A stretch of DNA of 64,000 bases, from the NCBI RefSeq assembly GCF_006783905.1, contig NZ_VFPE01000002.1:682001-746000 (forward strand), in the 5' to 3' direction. Shown here in pieces: positions 7,876-16,342 of the stretch. Every line of letters starts with the position of its first letter. The first letter of the stretch is position 1. The stretch comes from Microbacterium kyungheense. Lineage in GTDB: Bacteria > Actinomycetota > Actinomycetes > Actinomycetales > Microbacteriaceae. The translations under genes and the position numbers were made by a program. The notes beneath the pieces were generated by a model. The model made no database searches, was not told the origin of the DNA, and saw nothing but the letters and a program-made list of their open reading frames with translations.

Positions 7876-9417
7876 ATGATGACTCTTACTCAAGAACTCT
7901 CGCTCGCCGATGCCCAGGGCCGGAAGGTCGGATGGCGCGGCTGGGCGGCGCTCGTCGTGCTCATGCTGCCTGTGCTGCTGGTCTCGGTCGACAACACGGT
8001 GCTGAGCTTCGCGCTGCCCGAGATCGCGCTGGACCTCGAGCCCTCGAGCACCCAGCAGCTGTGGATCATCGACGCCTACCCGCTCGTCCTCGCCGGCCTG
8101 CTGGTGACGATGGGAACGCTCGGCGACAGGTTCGGCCGCCGGCGCATGCTGCTCATCGGCGCGACCGGGTTCGCGGCCGTCTCGGGGCTGGCCGCCTTCG
8201 CGCCCACGGCCGCCCTGCTCATCGCCGCGCGCGCGGGCATGGGAGTGTTCGGCGCGATGCTCATGCCGTCGACGCTGTCACTGCTGCGCAGCATCTTCAC
8301 GGACCGCGACCAGCGGCGTCTGGCCATCGCGGTGTGGGCGGCCATGTTCTCGGCCGGCGCCGCACTCGGCCCCATCGTCGGCGGGCTGCTGCTGGAGCAC
8401 TTCTCGTGGGGCTCGGTGTTCCTGCTGTCGGTGCCGGTGCTCATCCCGCTCCTGATCCTCGCGCCGCTGCTCGTGCCCGAGAGCCGTGATCCCCACCCCG
8501 GCCGGATCGACCCGCTGAGCATCGTGCTGTCGATGGCGACGATGATCCCGATCGTCTACGGCATCAAGGAGCTCGCCGCGCACGGATTCGGCGTCAGCGC
8601 CTGGCTCCCGGCGCTGCTCGGCCTCGGCTTCGGCGTGCTGTTCGTGCGCCGGCAGCTGCGGGCGGCCCAGCCGATGCTCGACATGCGGCTGTTCGGGCTG
8701 GGCACCTTCACCGGTGCGCTGCTGGTCAACCTCCTCAGCGTCGTCGCCCTGGTCGGCTTCCTGTTCTTCGTGGCGCAGCACCTGCAGCTGATCGTGGGAC
8801 TGACCCCGCTGCAGGCGGGTCTGGCGCTCGTTCCGGGCCTGGTCATGATGATCGTGTCGGGTCTGGCGGTCGTGCCGATCTCGAAGAAGTGGCCTGCTCG
8901 CGTGGTCATCCCTGTGGCACTGGTCTTCTCCGTGGCCGGATATGTCACGGTCGCCCTCGCGACGAGCCCCGAGAGCATCGCCGCGCTCGTGGCCGCCTTC
9001 GTCTCGCTCGGCATCGGCATCGGCGCGGCAGAGACGGTCTCGAACGAGCTCGTGCTCGCCAGTGCGCCACCCGCCAAGGCGGGCGCGGCCAGCGCGGTGT
9101 CCGAGACGGCGTACGAGCTCGGAGCCGTGCTCGGCACCACCGTGCTCGGCGGCATCCTCACCGCCCTCTATCGCGCGAACCTGGTGATCCCCGCGGGTGT
9201 TCCGGACGCCGCGGCGGACGCCGCCGGCGAGACCCTCGCCGGCGCGGTGCACGTCGCCGACGGCATCGGCGGGTCCACCGGGACGGCGCTGTTCGAGGCT
9301 GCCGCCTCGGCGTTCGACGCCGGTGTGACGGTGACGGCGCTGATCGGCGCCGCCCTCGTCGTGATCGCGGGGGTCATCGCGGCCACTACCCTGGGAGAGT
9401 CCCGCCAGAAGTCGTAG
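7876..9417 (+). CDS. MFS drug efflux transporter, DHA2 (EmrB/QacA) type
   Basis: 513 residues, about 14 hydrophobic segments. Motif A is GDRFGRRRM after helix 2. The N-terminal [18 protein letters not shown] (motif D1) is typical of the DHA2 group, which exports lipophilic cations and antibiotics by proton exchange. The start is ATG 7876 (or the adjacent ATG 7879); there is no Shine-Dalgarno sequence, and the frame open further upstream is non-coding. It is controlled by the divergent TetR through the operator that abuts the start. It ends 8 bp before leuB but is functionally unrelated to it. Confidence 0.9.
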   Translation: MMTLTQELSLADAQGRKVGWRGWAALVVLMLPVLLVSVDNTVLSFALPEIALDLEPSSTQQLWIIDAYPLVLAGLLVTMGTLGDRFGRRRMLLIGATGFAAVSGLAAFAPTAALLIAARAGMGVFGAMLMPSTLSLLRSIFTDRDQRRLAIAVWAAMFSAGAALGPIVGGLLLEHFSWGSVFLLSVPVLIPLLILAPLLVPESRDPHPGRIDPLSIVLSMATMIPIVYGIKELAAHGFGVSAWLPALLGLGFGVLFVRRQLRAAQPMLDMRLFGLGTFTGALLVNLLSVVALVGFLFFVAQHLQLIVGLTPLQAGLALVPGLVMMIVSGLAVVPISKKWPARVVIPVALVFSVAGYVTVALATSPESIAALVAAFVSLGIGIGAAETVSNELVLASAPPAKAGAASAVSETAYELGAVLGTTVLGGILTALYRANLVIPAGVPDAAADAAGETLAGAVHVADGIGGSTGTALFEAAASAFDAGVTVTALIGAALVVIAGVIAATTLGESRQKS

Positions 9418-9424
9418 GAGCACC

Positions 9425-10477
9425 ATGTCGCGTGTCGTGAAACTGGCCGTCATCCCGGGTGACGGCATCGGTCCCGAGGTCATCGCCGAAGCGGAGAAGG
9501 TGCTGGATGCCGCCGTGTCGGGCAGCGACGTGCGGTTCGAGCCGACGCGCTTCTCGCTGGGCGCGGGGCGCTTCCTCGAGACGGGCGACACGCTGACGGA
9601 TGCCGACCTGCAGGCCATCTCGGAGCACGACGCGATCCTGCTCGGCGCGGTCGGGGGAGTGCCGGGCGATCCGCGCCTCAAGGACGCCAACATCGAGCGA
9701 GGGCTGCTGCTGAAGCTGCGGTTCGCGCTCGACCACTACGTCAACCTCCGTCCGTCCAAGCTGTATCCGGGCGTCCCCGGGCCGCTCGCCGAGCCGGGCG
9801 ACATCGACTTCGTCGTCGTGCGCGAGGGCACCGAGGGCCCGTACGTCGGCAACGGCGGGTCCATCCGCACCGGCACGCCGCACGAGATCGCCAACGAGAC
9901 ATCGGTCAACACGGCGTTCGGCGTGGAGCGAGTGGTGCGCTACGCGTTCGACCTCGCGGAGCGCCGGCGCAAGAAGGTGACGCTGGTCCACAAGACCAAC
10001 GTGCTCGTCCACGCGGGCGGCATCTACCAGCGCATCGTCGACGCGGTGGCCGCCGAGCACCCCGAGGTCGCCGTAGACTATCTCCACGTCGACGCGGCCA
10101 CCATCTTCCTGGTCACGAACCCGGGCCGCTTCGACGTGATCGTCACCGACAACCTCTTCGGCGACATCCTCACGGACCTGGCCGGCGCCGTCACCGGTGG
10201 CATCGGCCTCGCCGCCTCGGGCAACATCAACCCCGACGGCGCGTTCCCCTCGATGTTCGAGCCCGTGCACGGTTCGGCGCCCGACATCGCAGGCCAGCAG
10301 AAGGCCGATCCCACGGCCGCGATCCTCTCCGTCTCGCTGCTGCTCGACCATCTCGGGCTGCGTGACGAGGCCCAGCGCGTCACGATCGCCGTCGAGGAGG
10401 ACATCGCCGCCCGTGGCTCGGCGCCCCGGACGACGACCGAGATCGGCGACGCCATCGCCGCCCGCCTCTCGGCTTAA
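9425..10477 (+). CDS. leuB: 3-isopropylmalate dehydrogenase
   Basis: Third step of leucine synthesis: oxidative decarboxylation of 3-isopropylmalate to 2-ketoisocaproate. 350 residues. Seen: [27 protein letters not shown] (substrate arginines), [15 protein letters not shown], the catalytic Lys in [10 protein letters not shown], metal-binding [20 protein letters not shown], and the NAD site [26 protein letters not shown] ribosome site precedes the ATG. ilvE follows after 36 bp, so the pair probably forms a branched-chain unit; leuCD lies 40 kb away in the same window. Confidence 0.95.
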   Translation: MSRVVKLAVIPGDGIGPEVIAEAEKVLDAAVSGSDVRFEPTRFSLGAGRFLETGDTLTDADLQAISEHDAILLGAVGGVPGDPRLKDANIERGLLLKLRFALDHYVNLRPSKLYPGVPGPLAEPGDIDFVVVREGTEGPYVGNGGSIRTGTPHEIANETSVNTAFGVERVVRYAFDLAERRRKKVTLVHKTNVLVHAGGIYQRIVDAVAAEHPEVAVDYLHVDAATIFLVTNPGRFDVIVTDNLFGDILTDLAGAVTGGIGLAASGNINPDGAFPSMFEPVHGSAPDIAGQQKADPTAAILSVSLLLDHLGLRDEAQRVTIAVEEDIAARGSAPRTTTEIGDAIAARLSA

Positions 10478-10513
10478 CCTGTATACGTCGCCGCACCGAC
10501 GAAGGATGCACCC

Positions 10514-11626
10514 ATGACCACCGAACTCCACCTGCAAGCGCCCTCGGCCTCCGGCCTCGTCTGGAACGTCCTTCCCGACGCCGAGCCGACGCCCGACGCC
10601 GAGCGCGAGGCGATCCTCGCCGATCCGGGCTTCGGCCAGCACTTCACCGACCACATGGTCGACATCTGCTGGTCCGAGAAGGGCGGGTGGCACCGCCCCC
10701 GCGTGCAGCCGTACGGTCCGATCCCGCTGGACCCGGCGGCGGCCGTGCTGCACTACTCGCAGGAGATCTTCGAAGGTCTCAAGGCGTACCGCCACGCCGA
10801 CGGCTCGATCTGGACCTTCCGCCCCGACCGCAACGCCGCACGTCTGCAGCGCTCGGCGCGTCGCCTGGCACTGCCCGAGCTGCCGGCGGAGTACTTCCTC
10901 GAGTCGCTGCGCCAGCTCATCGCGGTGGACGGCGCCTGGGTGCCCTCCGCCCCCGAGACGAGCCTGTACCTGCGCCCGTTCATGTTCGCCAAGGAGGCCT
11001 TCCTGGGCGTGCGGGCCGCCAAGAAGGTCGCCTACTACCTGATCGCGAGCCCGGCCGGCGCCTACTTCACCGGCGGCGTCCAGCCGGTGAACATCGCCCT
11101 GTCCACGCGCTATGCGCGTGCCGGCCACGGCGGCACGGGCGCTGCCAAGACGGGCGGCAACTACGCGTCGAGCCTGCTGCCGCAGACGGAGGCGTACGAG
11201 AAGGGCTGCCAGCAGGTGCTCTTCCTCGACGGCTCGTACATCGAGGAGCTCGGCGGCATGAACCTCGTCCTCGTGACCGACGACGGCCGGCTCATCACCC
11301 CCGAGTCCGAGTCCATCCTCGAGGGCATCACGCTCGCGTCGATCCTGCAGCTCGCCCAGGACCGCGGGCTCACCGTCGAGCAGCGCAAGGTCACGATCGA
11401 CGAGTGGCGCGAGGGCGCGGCATCCGGAGCCATCGTCGGCGCCTTCGCATGCGGCACCGCCGCCGTCGTGGTGCCCATCGGCAAGCTGATCGCCGACGAC
11501 TACGAGATCGTGCACGAGGGCGACGCGTCGGCCGAGCTGGCGCTGTCGCTGCGCGAGGAGCTGACCGGCATCCAGTACGGCCGCGTCGAGGACCGCCACG
11601 GCTGGATGGTGCGTCTGGACGCCTGA
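10514..11626 (+). CDS. ilvE: Branched-chain amino acid aminotransferase
   Basis: PLP enzyme of fold type IV that interconverts Leu, Ile and Val with their 2-keto acids, the last step of their synthesis. 370 residues, the usual actinobacterial length. Seen: YSQEIFEGLKAYRHADG, LYLRPFMFA, the PLP lysine in AAKTGGNYASSL, and ELGGMNLV followed by TPESESILEGITLASIL. ATG 10514 follows GAAGGATGCACCC. A perfect 17-bp hairpin follows the gene. Confidence 0.95.
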   Translation: MTTELHLQAPSASGLVWNVLPDAEPTPDAEREAILADPGFGQHFTDHMVDICWSEKGGWHRPRVQPYGPIPLDPAAAVLHYSQEIFEGLKAYRHADGSIWTFRPDRNAARLQRSARRLALPELPAEYFLESLRQLIAVDGAWVPSAPETSLYLRPFMFAKEAFLGVRAAKKVAYYLIASPAGAYFTGGVQPVNIALSTRYARAGHGGTGAAKTGGNYASSLLPQTEAYEKGCQQVLFLDGSYIEELGGMNLVLVTDDGRLITPESESILEGITLASILQLAQDRGLTVEQRKVTIDEWREGAASGAIVGAFACGTAAVVVPIGKLIADDYEIVHEGDASAELALSLREELTGIQYGRVEDRHGWMVRLDA

Positions 11627-11639
11627 CCGCGAGACGTGT

Positions 11640-11678
11640 CGCGAAGCCCCCGCGGGCCGGTCCCGCGGGGGCTTCGCG
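11640..11678 (+). terminator. ilvE terminator
   Basis: A perfect 17-bp stem (11640-11656 with 11662-11678) with a 5-base loop. The arms are GC-rich (core GAAGCCCCCGCGGG). No T-run follows, as is common in actinobacteria. Confidence 0.75.
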
Positions 11679-11694
11679 CGTCCGGGGGTACGGC

Positions 11695-11700
11695 TAGGGT
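11695..11700 (+). promoter_or_regulatory. -10 box of a probable leaderless promoter
   Basis: TAGGGT ends six bases before the GTG start at 11707. Confidence 0.4.
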
Positions 11701-11706
11701 GAGTGC

Positions 11707-12516
11707 GTGAGGATCGCGCGCTTCAGCCACAACGACGCCATCAGATACGGGATCGTCGACGAGGGCGAGCTGGTCGTCCTCGCGGGCGACCCGATGTTCG
11801 CCGGGTACGACACGACGGGGGAGCGCGTGCCGCTCGGCGACGTGGCGCTGCTCGCACCGGTCATCCCGCGCTCGAAGATCGTGGCGGTCGGCCGCAACTA
11901 CCGCGACCACGCCGCCGAGCTCGGCAACGACGTGCCCGCCGCCCCCATGCTGTTCTTCAAGCCGAACACGTCGGTCGTAGGCCCCGGCGACGCCGTGGTG
12001 CTGCCCGCAGGCTCGGACTTCATCAGCTTCGAAGGCGAGCTGGCGGCCGTCATCGGCCGCATCGCGAAGAACGTGCCCGCCGAGCATGCGCTGGAGTACG
12101 TGTTCGGCTACACGATCGCCAACGACCTGACCGCGCGGGACTGGCAGAAGACCGACGGTCAGTGGGCGCGCGCCAAGGGGTTCGACACCTCGTGCCCGCT
12201 CGGACCCGCGATCGAGACCGACTTCGACCCCGCCGGCGACGCCGTCATCACGACGCGGCTCAACGGAGAGGTGCGCCAGCAGGGACCCATCAGCGACATG
12301 ATCTTCTCGCTCGCCGATGTGATCGCGTTCGCGTCCGCCGCGTTCACCCTCCTTCCGGGTGACGTCATCCTCACCGGGACGCCCGCCGGCGTGGGGCAGA
12401 TCGTCGCGGGCGACACCGTCGAGGTCGAGATCACGGGGCTCGGGACGCTGCGCAACAGTGCCAGGGATGCCAATCATGGGACGGGAAGTGCGGACCGCGG
12501 GGCTCGGGACGCGTGA
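11707..12516 (+). CDS. Fumarylacetoacetate hydrolase family protein
   Basis: 269 residues. The FAH fold is seen from IVAVGRNYRDHAAELG, MLFFKPNTSVVGPGD, the metal ligands in SFEGELAAVIGR, YTIANDLTARDWQ, the KGFDTSCPLGP loop and LLPGDVILTGTPAGVG. Members cleave or decarboxylate 1,3-dioxo acids (2-hydroxyhepta-2,4-diene-1,7-dioate isomerase, acylpyruvase, oxaloacetate decarboxylase), and the substrate cannot be told here. The GTG start at 11707 agrees with a -10 box six bases upstream. The stop overlaps the following MFS start if that gene starts at GTG 12513. Confidence 0.9.
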   Translation: MRIARFSHNDAIRYGIVDEGELVVLAGDPMFAGYDTTGERVPLGDVALLAPVIPRSKIVAVGRNYRDHAAELGNDVPAAPMLFFKPNTSVVGPGDAVVLPAGSDFISFEGELAAVIGRIAKNVPAEHALEYVFGYTIANDLTARDWQKTDGQWARAKGFDTSCPLGPAIETDFDPAGDAVITTRLNGEVRQQGPISDMIFSLADVIAFASAAFTLLPGDVILTGTPAGVGQIVAGDTVEVEITGLGTLRNSARDANHGTGSADRGARDA

Positions 12517-13835
12517 CGCCGGGGCCTGTGCCGACAGCTGACGAAGGCGCGATGGCCGGCCTTCCGCTCGCTCCGACCGTCGACGAGGTCGCCCGCGTCC
12601 AGCGCCGCACCGTCTGGGTGCTGTCGCTGGGCCAGGTGCTCGGCGGTCTGGCGTTCGGCGCCACCCTGTCGCTGGGCGCGGTGCTCGCCGCGGAGCTGTC
12701 GGGCAATGAATCGCTGTCAGGGCTGGCAGCGGCATCCATCACCCTCGGTACGGCGCTGACGGCCGTCCCGCTCGCCGCGATCGCCCGCCGTCGCGGCCGG
12801 CGGCTCTCGCTCACGACCGGCATGGCGGTCGCCCTCGCGGGCGTGGCGCTCGTGATCGTGGCCGTCGGGCTGCAGGCGTTCCCGCTGCTGCTGGTCGGCT
12901 TCGCGATCATCGGCGCCGGGCAGGCCGCCAACCTGCAGTCGCGCTTCGCGGCGGCCGACCTGGCGACGGACGCCTCGCGCGGGCGCGATCTGTCGATCGT
13001 GGTGTGGGCGACCACGATCGGCGCCGTCCTCGGCCCGAACCTCGTGGGGCCGGGCGAGGTGCTGGGCGATGCCGTCGGCATGCCTGCGCTGACCGGGCCC
13101 TACCTCTTCACGATCGTCGCGCAGGCGCTCGCGATCGTGCTGTACGCCGTCCTGATGCGGCCGGACCCGCTGCTGCTGGCGCAGCGGGTCACCGCGAGCA
13201 CGCCCGCGGCCGCCCGCGCCATCGCCCGCGCCGACCGGCCCGTCGCGGCGCGCTATGCGATCTTCGCGGTGGCGGCCGCACACGGCACGATGGTGTCGAT
13301 CATGGCGATGACGCCGGTTCATCTCACGCACCTGACCCACGGCGACTCGGACGCCGCGACGCTGTCGATCATCGGGCTCACGATCAGTCTGCACATCGCC
13401 GGCATGTATGCGCTCTCGCCGGTGTTCGGCATCCTCTCCGACCGCGTCGGGCGCGTGCCGACCATCCTCGTGGGTCAGGCGCTGCTCGCCGCCGCGCTGC
13501 TCACCGCCTCGTTCGGTCAGGACTCCACCGTCGCCGTGACCGTGGCCCTCGTCCTGCTCGGGCTCGGCTGGAGCGCGTCGACGGTCGCCGGCGCGACGCT
13601 TCTCGTCGAGTCCTCGTCCGAAGATCTGCGCACCCGGCGCCAGGGCATCAGCGACTTCACCATGAGCATCGTCGGCGGCGCGGGTGCGATCGTCGCCGGC
13701 GGCCTTCTGGGCTGGATCGGCTACGGCGGGCTGGCGCTGGTCGTCATGGTCCTGGTGGCGGCATCGGTCCTCATGGCACCGCTGGGGTGGCGCGCGTCAC
13801 GACGACCGGCGACGGAGGGGAACACCGGTGGCTGA
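12513..13835 (+). CDS. MFS transporter
   Basis: 440 residues with 12 predicted membrane segments. Loop 2-3 carries the MFS motif as AIARRRGRRLSL; loop 8-9 carries the second copy as GILSDRVGRVPTI. Substrate unknown. GTG 12513 overlaps the upstream stop by GTGA. An ATG at 12552 with GACGAAGG in front is an equally plausible start and would remove 13 residues. It lies between an FAH enzyme and a methyltransferase on the same strand with overlaps on both sides, so the three are one transcript. Confidence 0.85.
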   Translation: MTPGPVPTADEGAMAGLPLAPTVDEVARVQRRTVWVLSLGQVLGGLAFGATLSLGAVLAAELSGNESLSGLAAASITLGTALTAVPLAAIARRRGRRLSLTTGMAVALAGVALVIVAVGLQAFPLLLVGFAIIGAGQAANLQSRFAAADLATDASRGRDLSIVVWATTIGAVLGPNLVGPGEVLGDAVGMPALTGPYLFTIVAQALAIVLYAVLMRPDPLLLAQRVTASTPAAARAIARADRPVAARYAIFAVAAAHGTMVSIMAMTPVHLTHLTHGDSDAATLSIIGLTISLHIAGMYALSPVFGILSDRVGRVPTILVGQALLAAALLTASFGQDSTVAVTVALVLLGLGWSASTVAGATLLVESSSEDLRTRRQGISDFTMSIVGGAGAIVAGGLLGWIGYGGLALVVMVLVAASVLMAPLGWRASRRPATEGNTGG

Positions 13836-14613
13836 CTGGTCCGATGTCGGAGAGGCCTACGCCGCGTCGTTCGCCGCGCTGTGCGCGGGGTCCGTCGACG
13901 CCGTGCTCGACGAGGCCGAGGCCCGCACCGACGGCAGGGTGCTGCTCGACGTCGGCACCGGACCGGGCACGGTGGCTGCGGCCGCCGCCGCCCGCGGGTG
14001 GAACGCCGCCGGCGTCGATGCCGAAGAGTCGATGCTGCAGACCGCCCGTCGGCTGCACCCCGGCCTGCCCTTCGCGCTCGGCACGCTGCCGCGGCTCGGG
14101 GTCGAACCCAGGACCGCGGATGCCGTCACGGCGAACTTCGTGCTGAACCACGTGCCCGACGCGCGCCTGTCGGCCCGCGAGCTCGCCCGTGTCGCCACGC
14201 CGGACGGCGTGGTCGTCGTGACCGTCTGGCACGGCGTCACGAGTCCGCTCCGCCCGATGTGGGACGCCGTGCTGGATGCCGTGGGGATCGATCGCCCCGC
14301 CGACAAGACGCTGCCCGCCGACAAGGACTTCGGCCGCGATGCCGACGGCGTGGCGGCGATGCTCCGCGACGGCGGACTCGCCGACGTGCGGGCGCGGGTC
14401 ATCGCGTGGGACTACGCGTTCGAGCCGGCCGGGCTGTGGGCGGGTGTCGAGGGCGGCGTGGCCACCGTGGGCGGGATCTACCGTGCGCAGGATGCCGCCA
14501 CGCGGGCGCGCATGGCAGACGCCTACGAACGGGTGACGAGCGAATTGTCTGGCGCCGACGGGCGCGTCATCGTGACGCACGCCGCGGTCCTGGTCTCGGG
14601 CCGCCCCGCCTGA
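13828..14613 (+). CDS. Class I SAM-dependent methyltransferase
   Basis: 261 residues from GTG 13828, which follows GGAGGGG and overlaps the MFS stop by 8 bp; the frame continues upstream but is shadow sequence. The SAM site LLDVGTGPGTVAAAAAARG (motif I), GVDAEESML (acidic loop) and NFVLNHVPDARL (post-motif) are the standard methyltransferase core. The C-terminal half resembles small-molecule methyltransferases of the UbiE/methyltransf_11 type. The acceptor is unknown. Confidence 0.85.
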   Translation: MADWSDVGEAYAASFAALCAGSVDAVLDEAEARTDGRVLLDVGTGPGTVAAAAAARGWNAAGVDAEESMLQTARRLHPGLPFALGTLPRLGVEPRTADAVTANFVLNHVPDARLSARELARVATPDGVVVVTVWHGVTSPLRPMWDAVLDAVGIDRPADKTLPADKDFGRDADGVAAMLRDGGLADVRARVIAWDYAFEPAGLWAGVEGGVATVGGIYRAQDAATRARMADAYERVTSELSGADGRVIVTHAAVLVSGRPA

Positions 14614-14653
14614 GCCCGGACGGCTCGAGACCGGCGCGACCCGCCGGCTCGGC

Positions 14654-15919
14654 TCAGAAGCGCGTCTCGACGAGATCGACGACGACGGCGGTCGCCGGAT
14701 CGAAGGTGTCATCGTCGAGCGAGGGAACCACGGGCACCAGACGCCACTTGTCGAACATCGTGCACGGGTGCGACAGCCCGAACACGACGAGATCCCCGAC
14801 GGCGAGCGAGGAGTCGGCCGGGATGCTCACGAAGCCGTGCTGGTCGCTGAGCTTCGTCATCGCGGCATCCGGCAGCGCGTGGCGATCGCCCGACGCCGTG
14901 ACGGCGTACAGGGGGAGCGGGAGCCCTTCGTCGTAGGGGAAGTCTCGCTTGCCGGCATCCACGATCGCCAGCGTCGGCTCGGTCCGCGACACCACACGGG
15001 CGATGCCGCGGGCCGCGGGCCGCAGGCCGGCCGCCTCGAACGGCGAGTTGGCCCGGTAGTAGCCATGGTCGTGCACGACGTACGCGCCGGACCGCAGCAC
15101 GAATCGCGCGGTGTCGCCGCCGGCTGCCGCGGCGGCGAAGGCGGTGCCGACGACGTCGGGGTACGCGCTCCCGCCGGCGGTCACGAGGATGTCGCCGTCG
15201 TCGTACAGCGGTGCGAGCGCGGCGTGCACAGCAAGCAGCTCCTCGACGTACGTGCGCGCCGAATCCAGCGCGTCGGACGACCTCCCGTGTGCGACGGAGC
15301 CCTCGTAGCCCGCCACGCCGGCCAGTCGCACCGCGGACGAGGCAGCGATCCGCTCGGCCAGCGCGACGGCCGCGTCGTACGAGCGGGCGCCGGTGCGCCC
15401 GCCGACGCGCCCGACGTCGACGAGCACCTCGAGGGGGTGCTCCGGCTCGCCGCCGAGGACGCGCTCGATGCCCGTGACCGCCGCGGGGTCGTCCACCCAG
15501 CTCCAGATGCGCGTGCCGGCGGCCACGGCGGCAGCCGTCCACCGGATCGCCTCCGGCTGCACGAGCTGGTTGGCGAGCATGACGGCCGCGATGCCGGCAC
15601 CGACCGCCACGCGCAGCTGCGAGGGGGTGGCGACCGTGATGCCGGTGGCTCCGGCATCCAGCTGACGATGCCACAGCGCCGGTGCCATCGTCGTCTTGCC
15701 GTGCGGCATGAGCTCCAGGCCGCGCGCGGCGACCCAGCCGGCGAGGAACGCGATGTTGTCGTCGAGCGCGGCCTGATCGAGCACCACGAGCGGAGTCCAC
15801 AGCTCGGCGAGCCGCGGCTCGCGCGCGAGGAACCCGGCGATCGTCGCCCCGGCGGCGGGGGCGGGGAGGCCCTTCTCGTCGCCCGTGAGGGCGTCGCGTG
15901 CGGACGGCACCGCGCTCAC
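14654..15919 (-). CDS. D-serine dehydratase-like / low-specificity D-threonine aldolase family enzyme
   Basis: 421 residues. A PLP enzyme with an alanine-racemase-type barrel (PLP lysine in LMPHGKTTMAP) and a C-terminal D-serine dehydratase-like domain ending in GLSHPCTMFDKW, whose His and Cys match the zinc ligands of the DSD1 family. Such enzymes deaminate D-serine or D-threonine, or cleave D-3-hydroxy amino acids. It is third in a minus-strand operon after an N-acyl-D-amino-acid deacylase and RidA. Its GTG start overlaps the RidA stop (GTGA). The context supports catabolism of D-amino acids released from N-acylated forms. Confidence 0.88.
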   Translation of the reverse strand: MSAVPSARDALTGDEKGLPAPAAGATIAGFLAREPRLAELWTPLVVLDQAALDDNIAFLAGWVAARGLELMPHGKTTMAPALWHRQLDAGATGITVATPSQLRVAVGAGIAAVMLANQLVQPEAIRWTAAAVAAGTRIWSWVDDPAAVTGIERVLGGEPEHPLEVLVDVGRVGGRTGARSYDAAVALAERIAASSAVRLAGVAGYEGSVAHGRSSDALDSARTYVEELLAVHAALAPLYDDGDILVTAGGSAYPDVVGTAFAAAAAGGDTARFVLRSGAYVVHDHGYYRANSPFEAAGLRPAARGIARVVSRTEPTLAIVDAGKRDFPYDEGLPLPLYAVTASGDRHALPDAAMTKLSDQHGFVSIPADSSLAVGDLVVFGLSHPCTMFDKWRLVPVVPSLDDDTFDPATAVVVDLVETRF

Positions 15920-16302
15920 GCCCCCGGCAGGACCGCGACGACGTCGATCTCGACGAGGATGTCGTACAGGTCCGACCCCACGGTGGTGCGCACGGGGTAC
16001 GGCTCGGCGAACAACTCGGCGTACGCGCGGTTGTACTCGGCGAAGTCGCGCTTGAGATGCTGCAGGTGCGCGGTCACCTTGACGACATCGTCGAACGAGG
16101 CGCCCTTGGCCTCGAGCACGCTGCGGACGTTGCGCAGCACCTGCTGCGTCTGCTCGTACACGCCGCCGGGCACGACCTCGCCGGTGGCGGGGTCCTGCGG
16201 GCCGAACCCGGCGGTGAACAGCAGCCCCGCCGCGGCGACACCGTGGCTGTACGGGCCCGCGGGCTTGGGGGCGTTCTGGATCAGGACGGCTTCTTTGGCC
16301 AT
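15916..16302 (-). CDS. RidA family enamine/imine deaminase
   Basis: 128 residues from ATG 16302 (an in-frame ATG at 16314 would add MGNT). Seen: APKPAGPYSHGVAAAGLLFTAG, DPATGEVVPGGVYEQTQQVL and a C-terminal RTTVGSDLYDILVEIDVVAVLP, where the Arg-Thr-Thr is the usual active-site region. RidA hydrolyses the reactive 2-aminoacrylate released by PLP serine/threonine dehydratases. Its gene sits directly between the deacylase and the D-serine dehydratase-like gene, which fits protection against exactly that by-product. Confidence 0.9.
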   Translation of the reverse strand: MAKEAVLIQNAPKPAGPYSHGVAAAGLLFTAGFGPQDPATGEVVPGGVYEQTQQVLRNVRSVLEAKGASFDDVVKVTAHLQHLKRDFAEYNRAYAELFAEPYPVRTTVGSDLYDILVEIDVVAVLPGA

Positions 16303-16342
16303 GGTGTTTCCCATCTGTCTCGGAGTGGTGGAGGTTCCTTTG

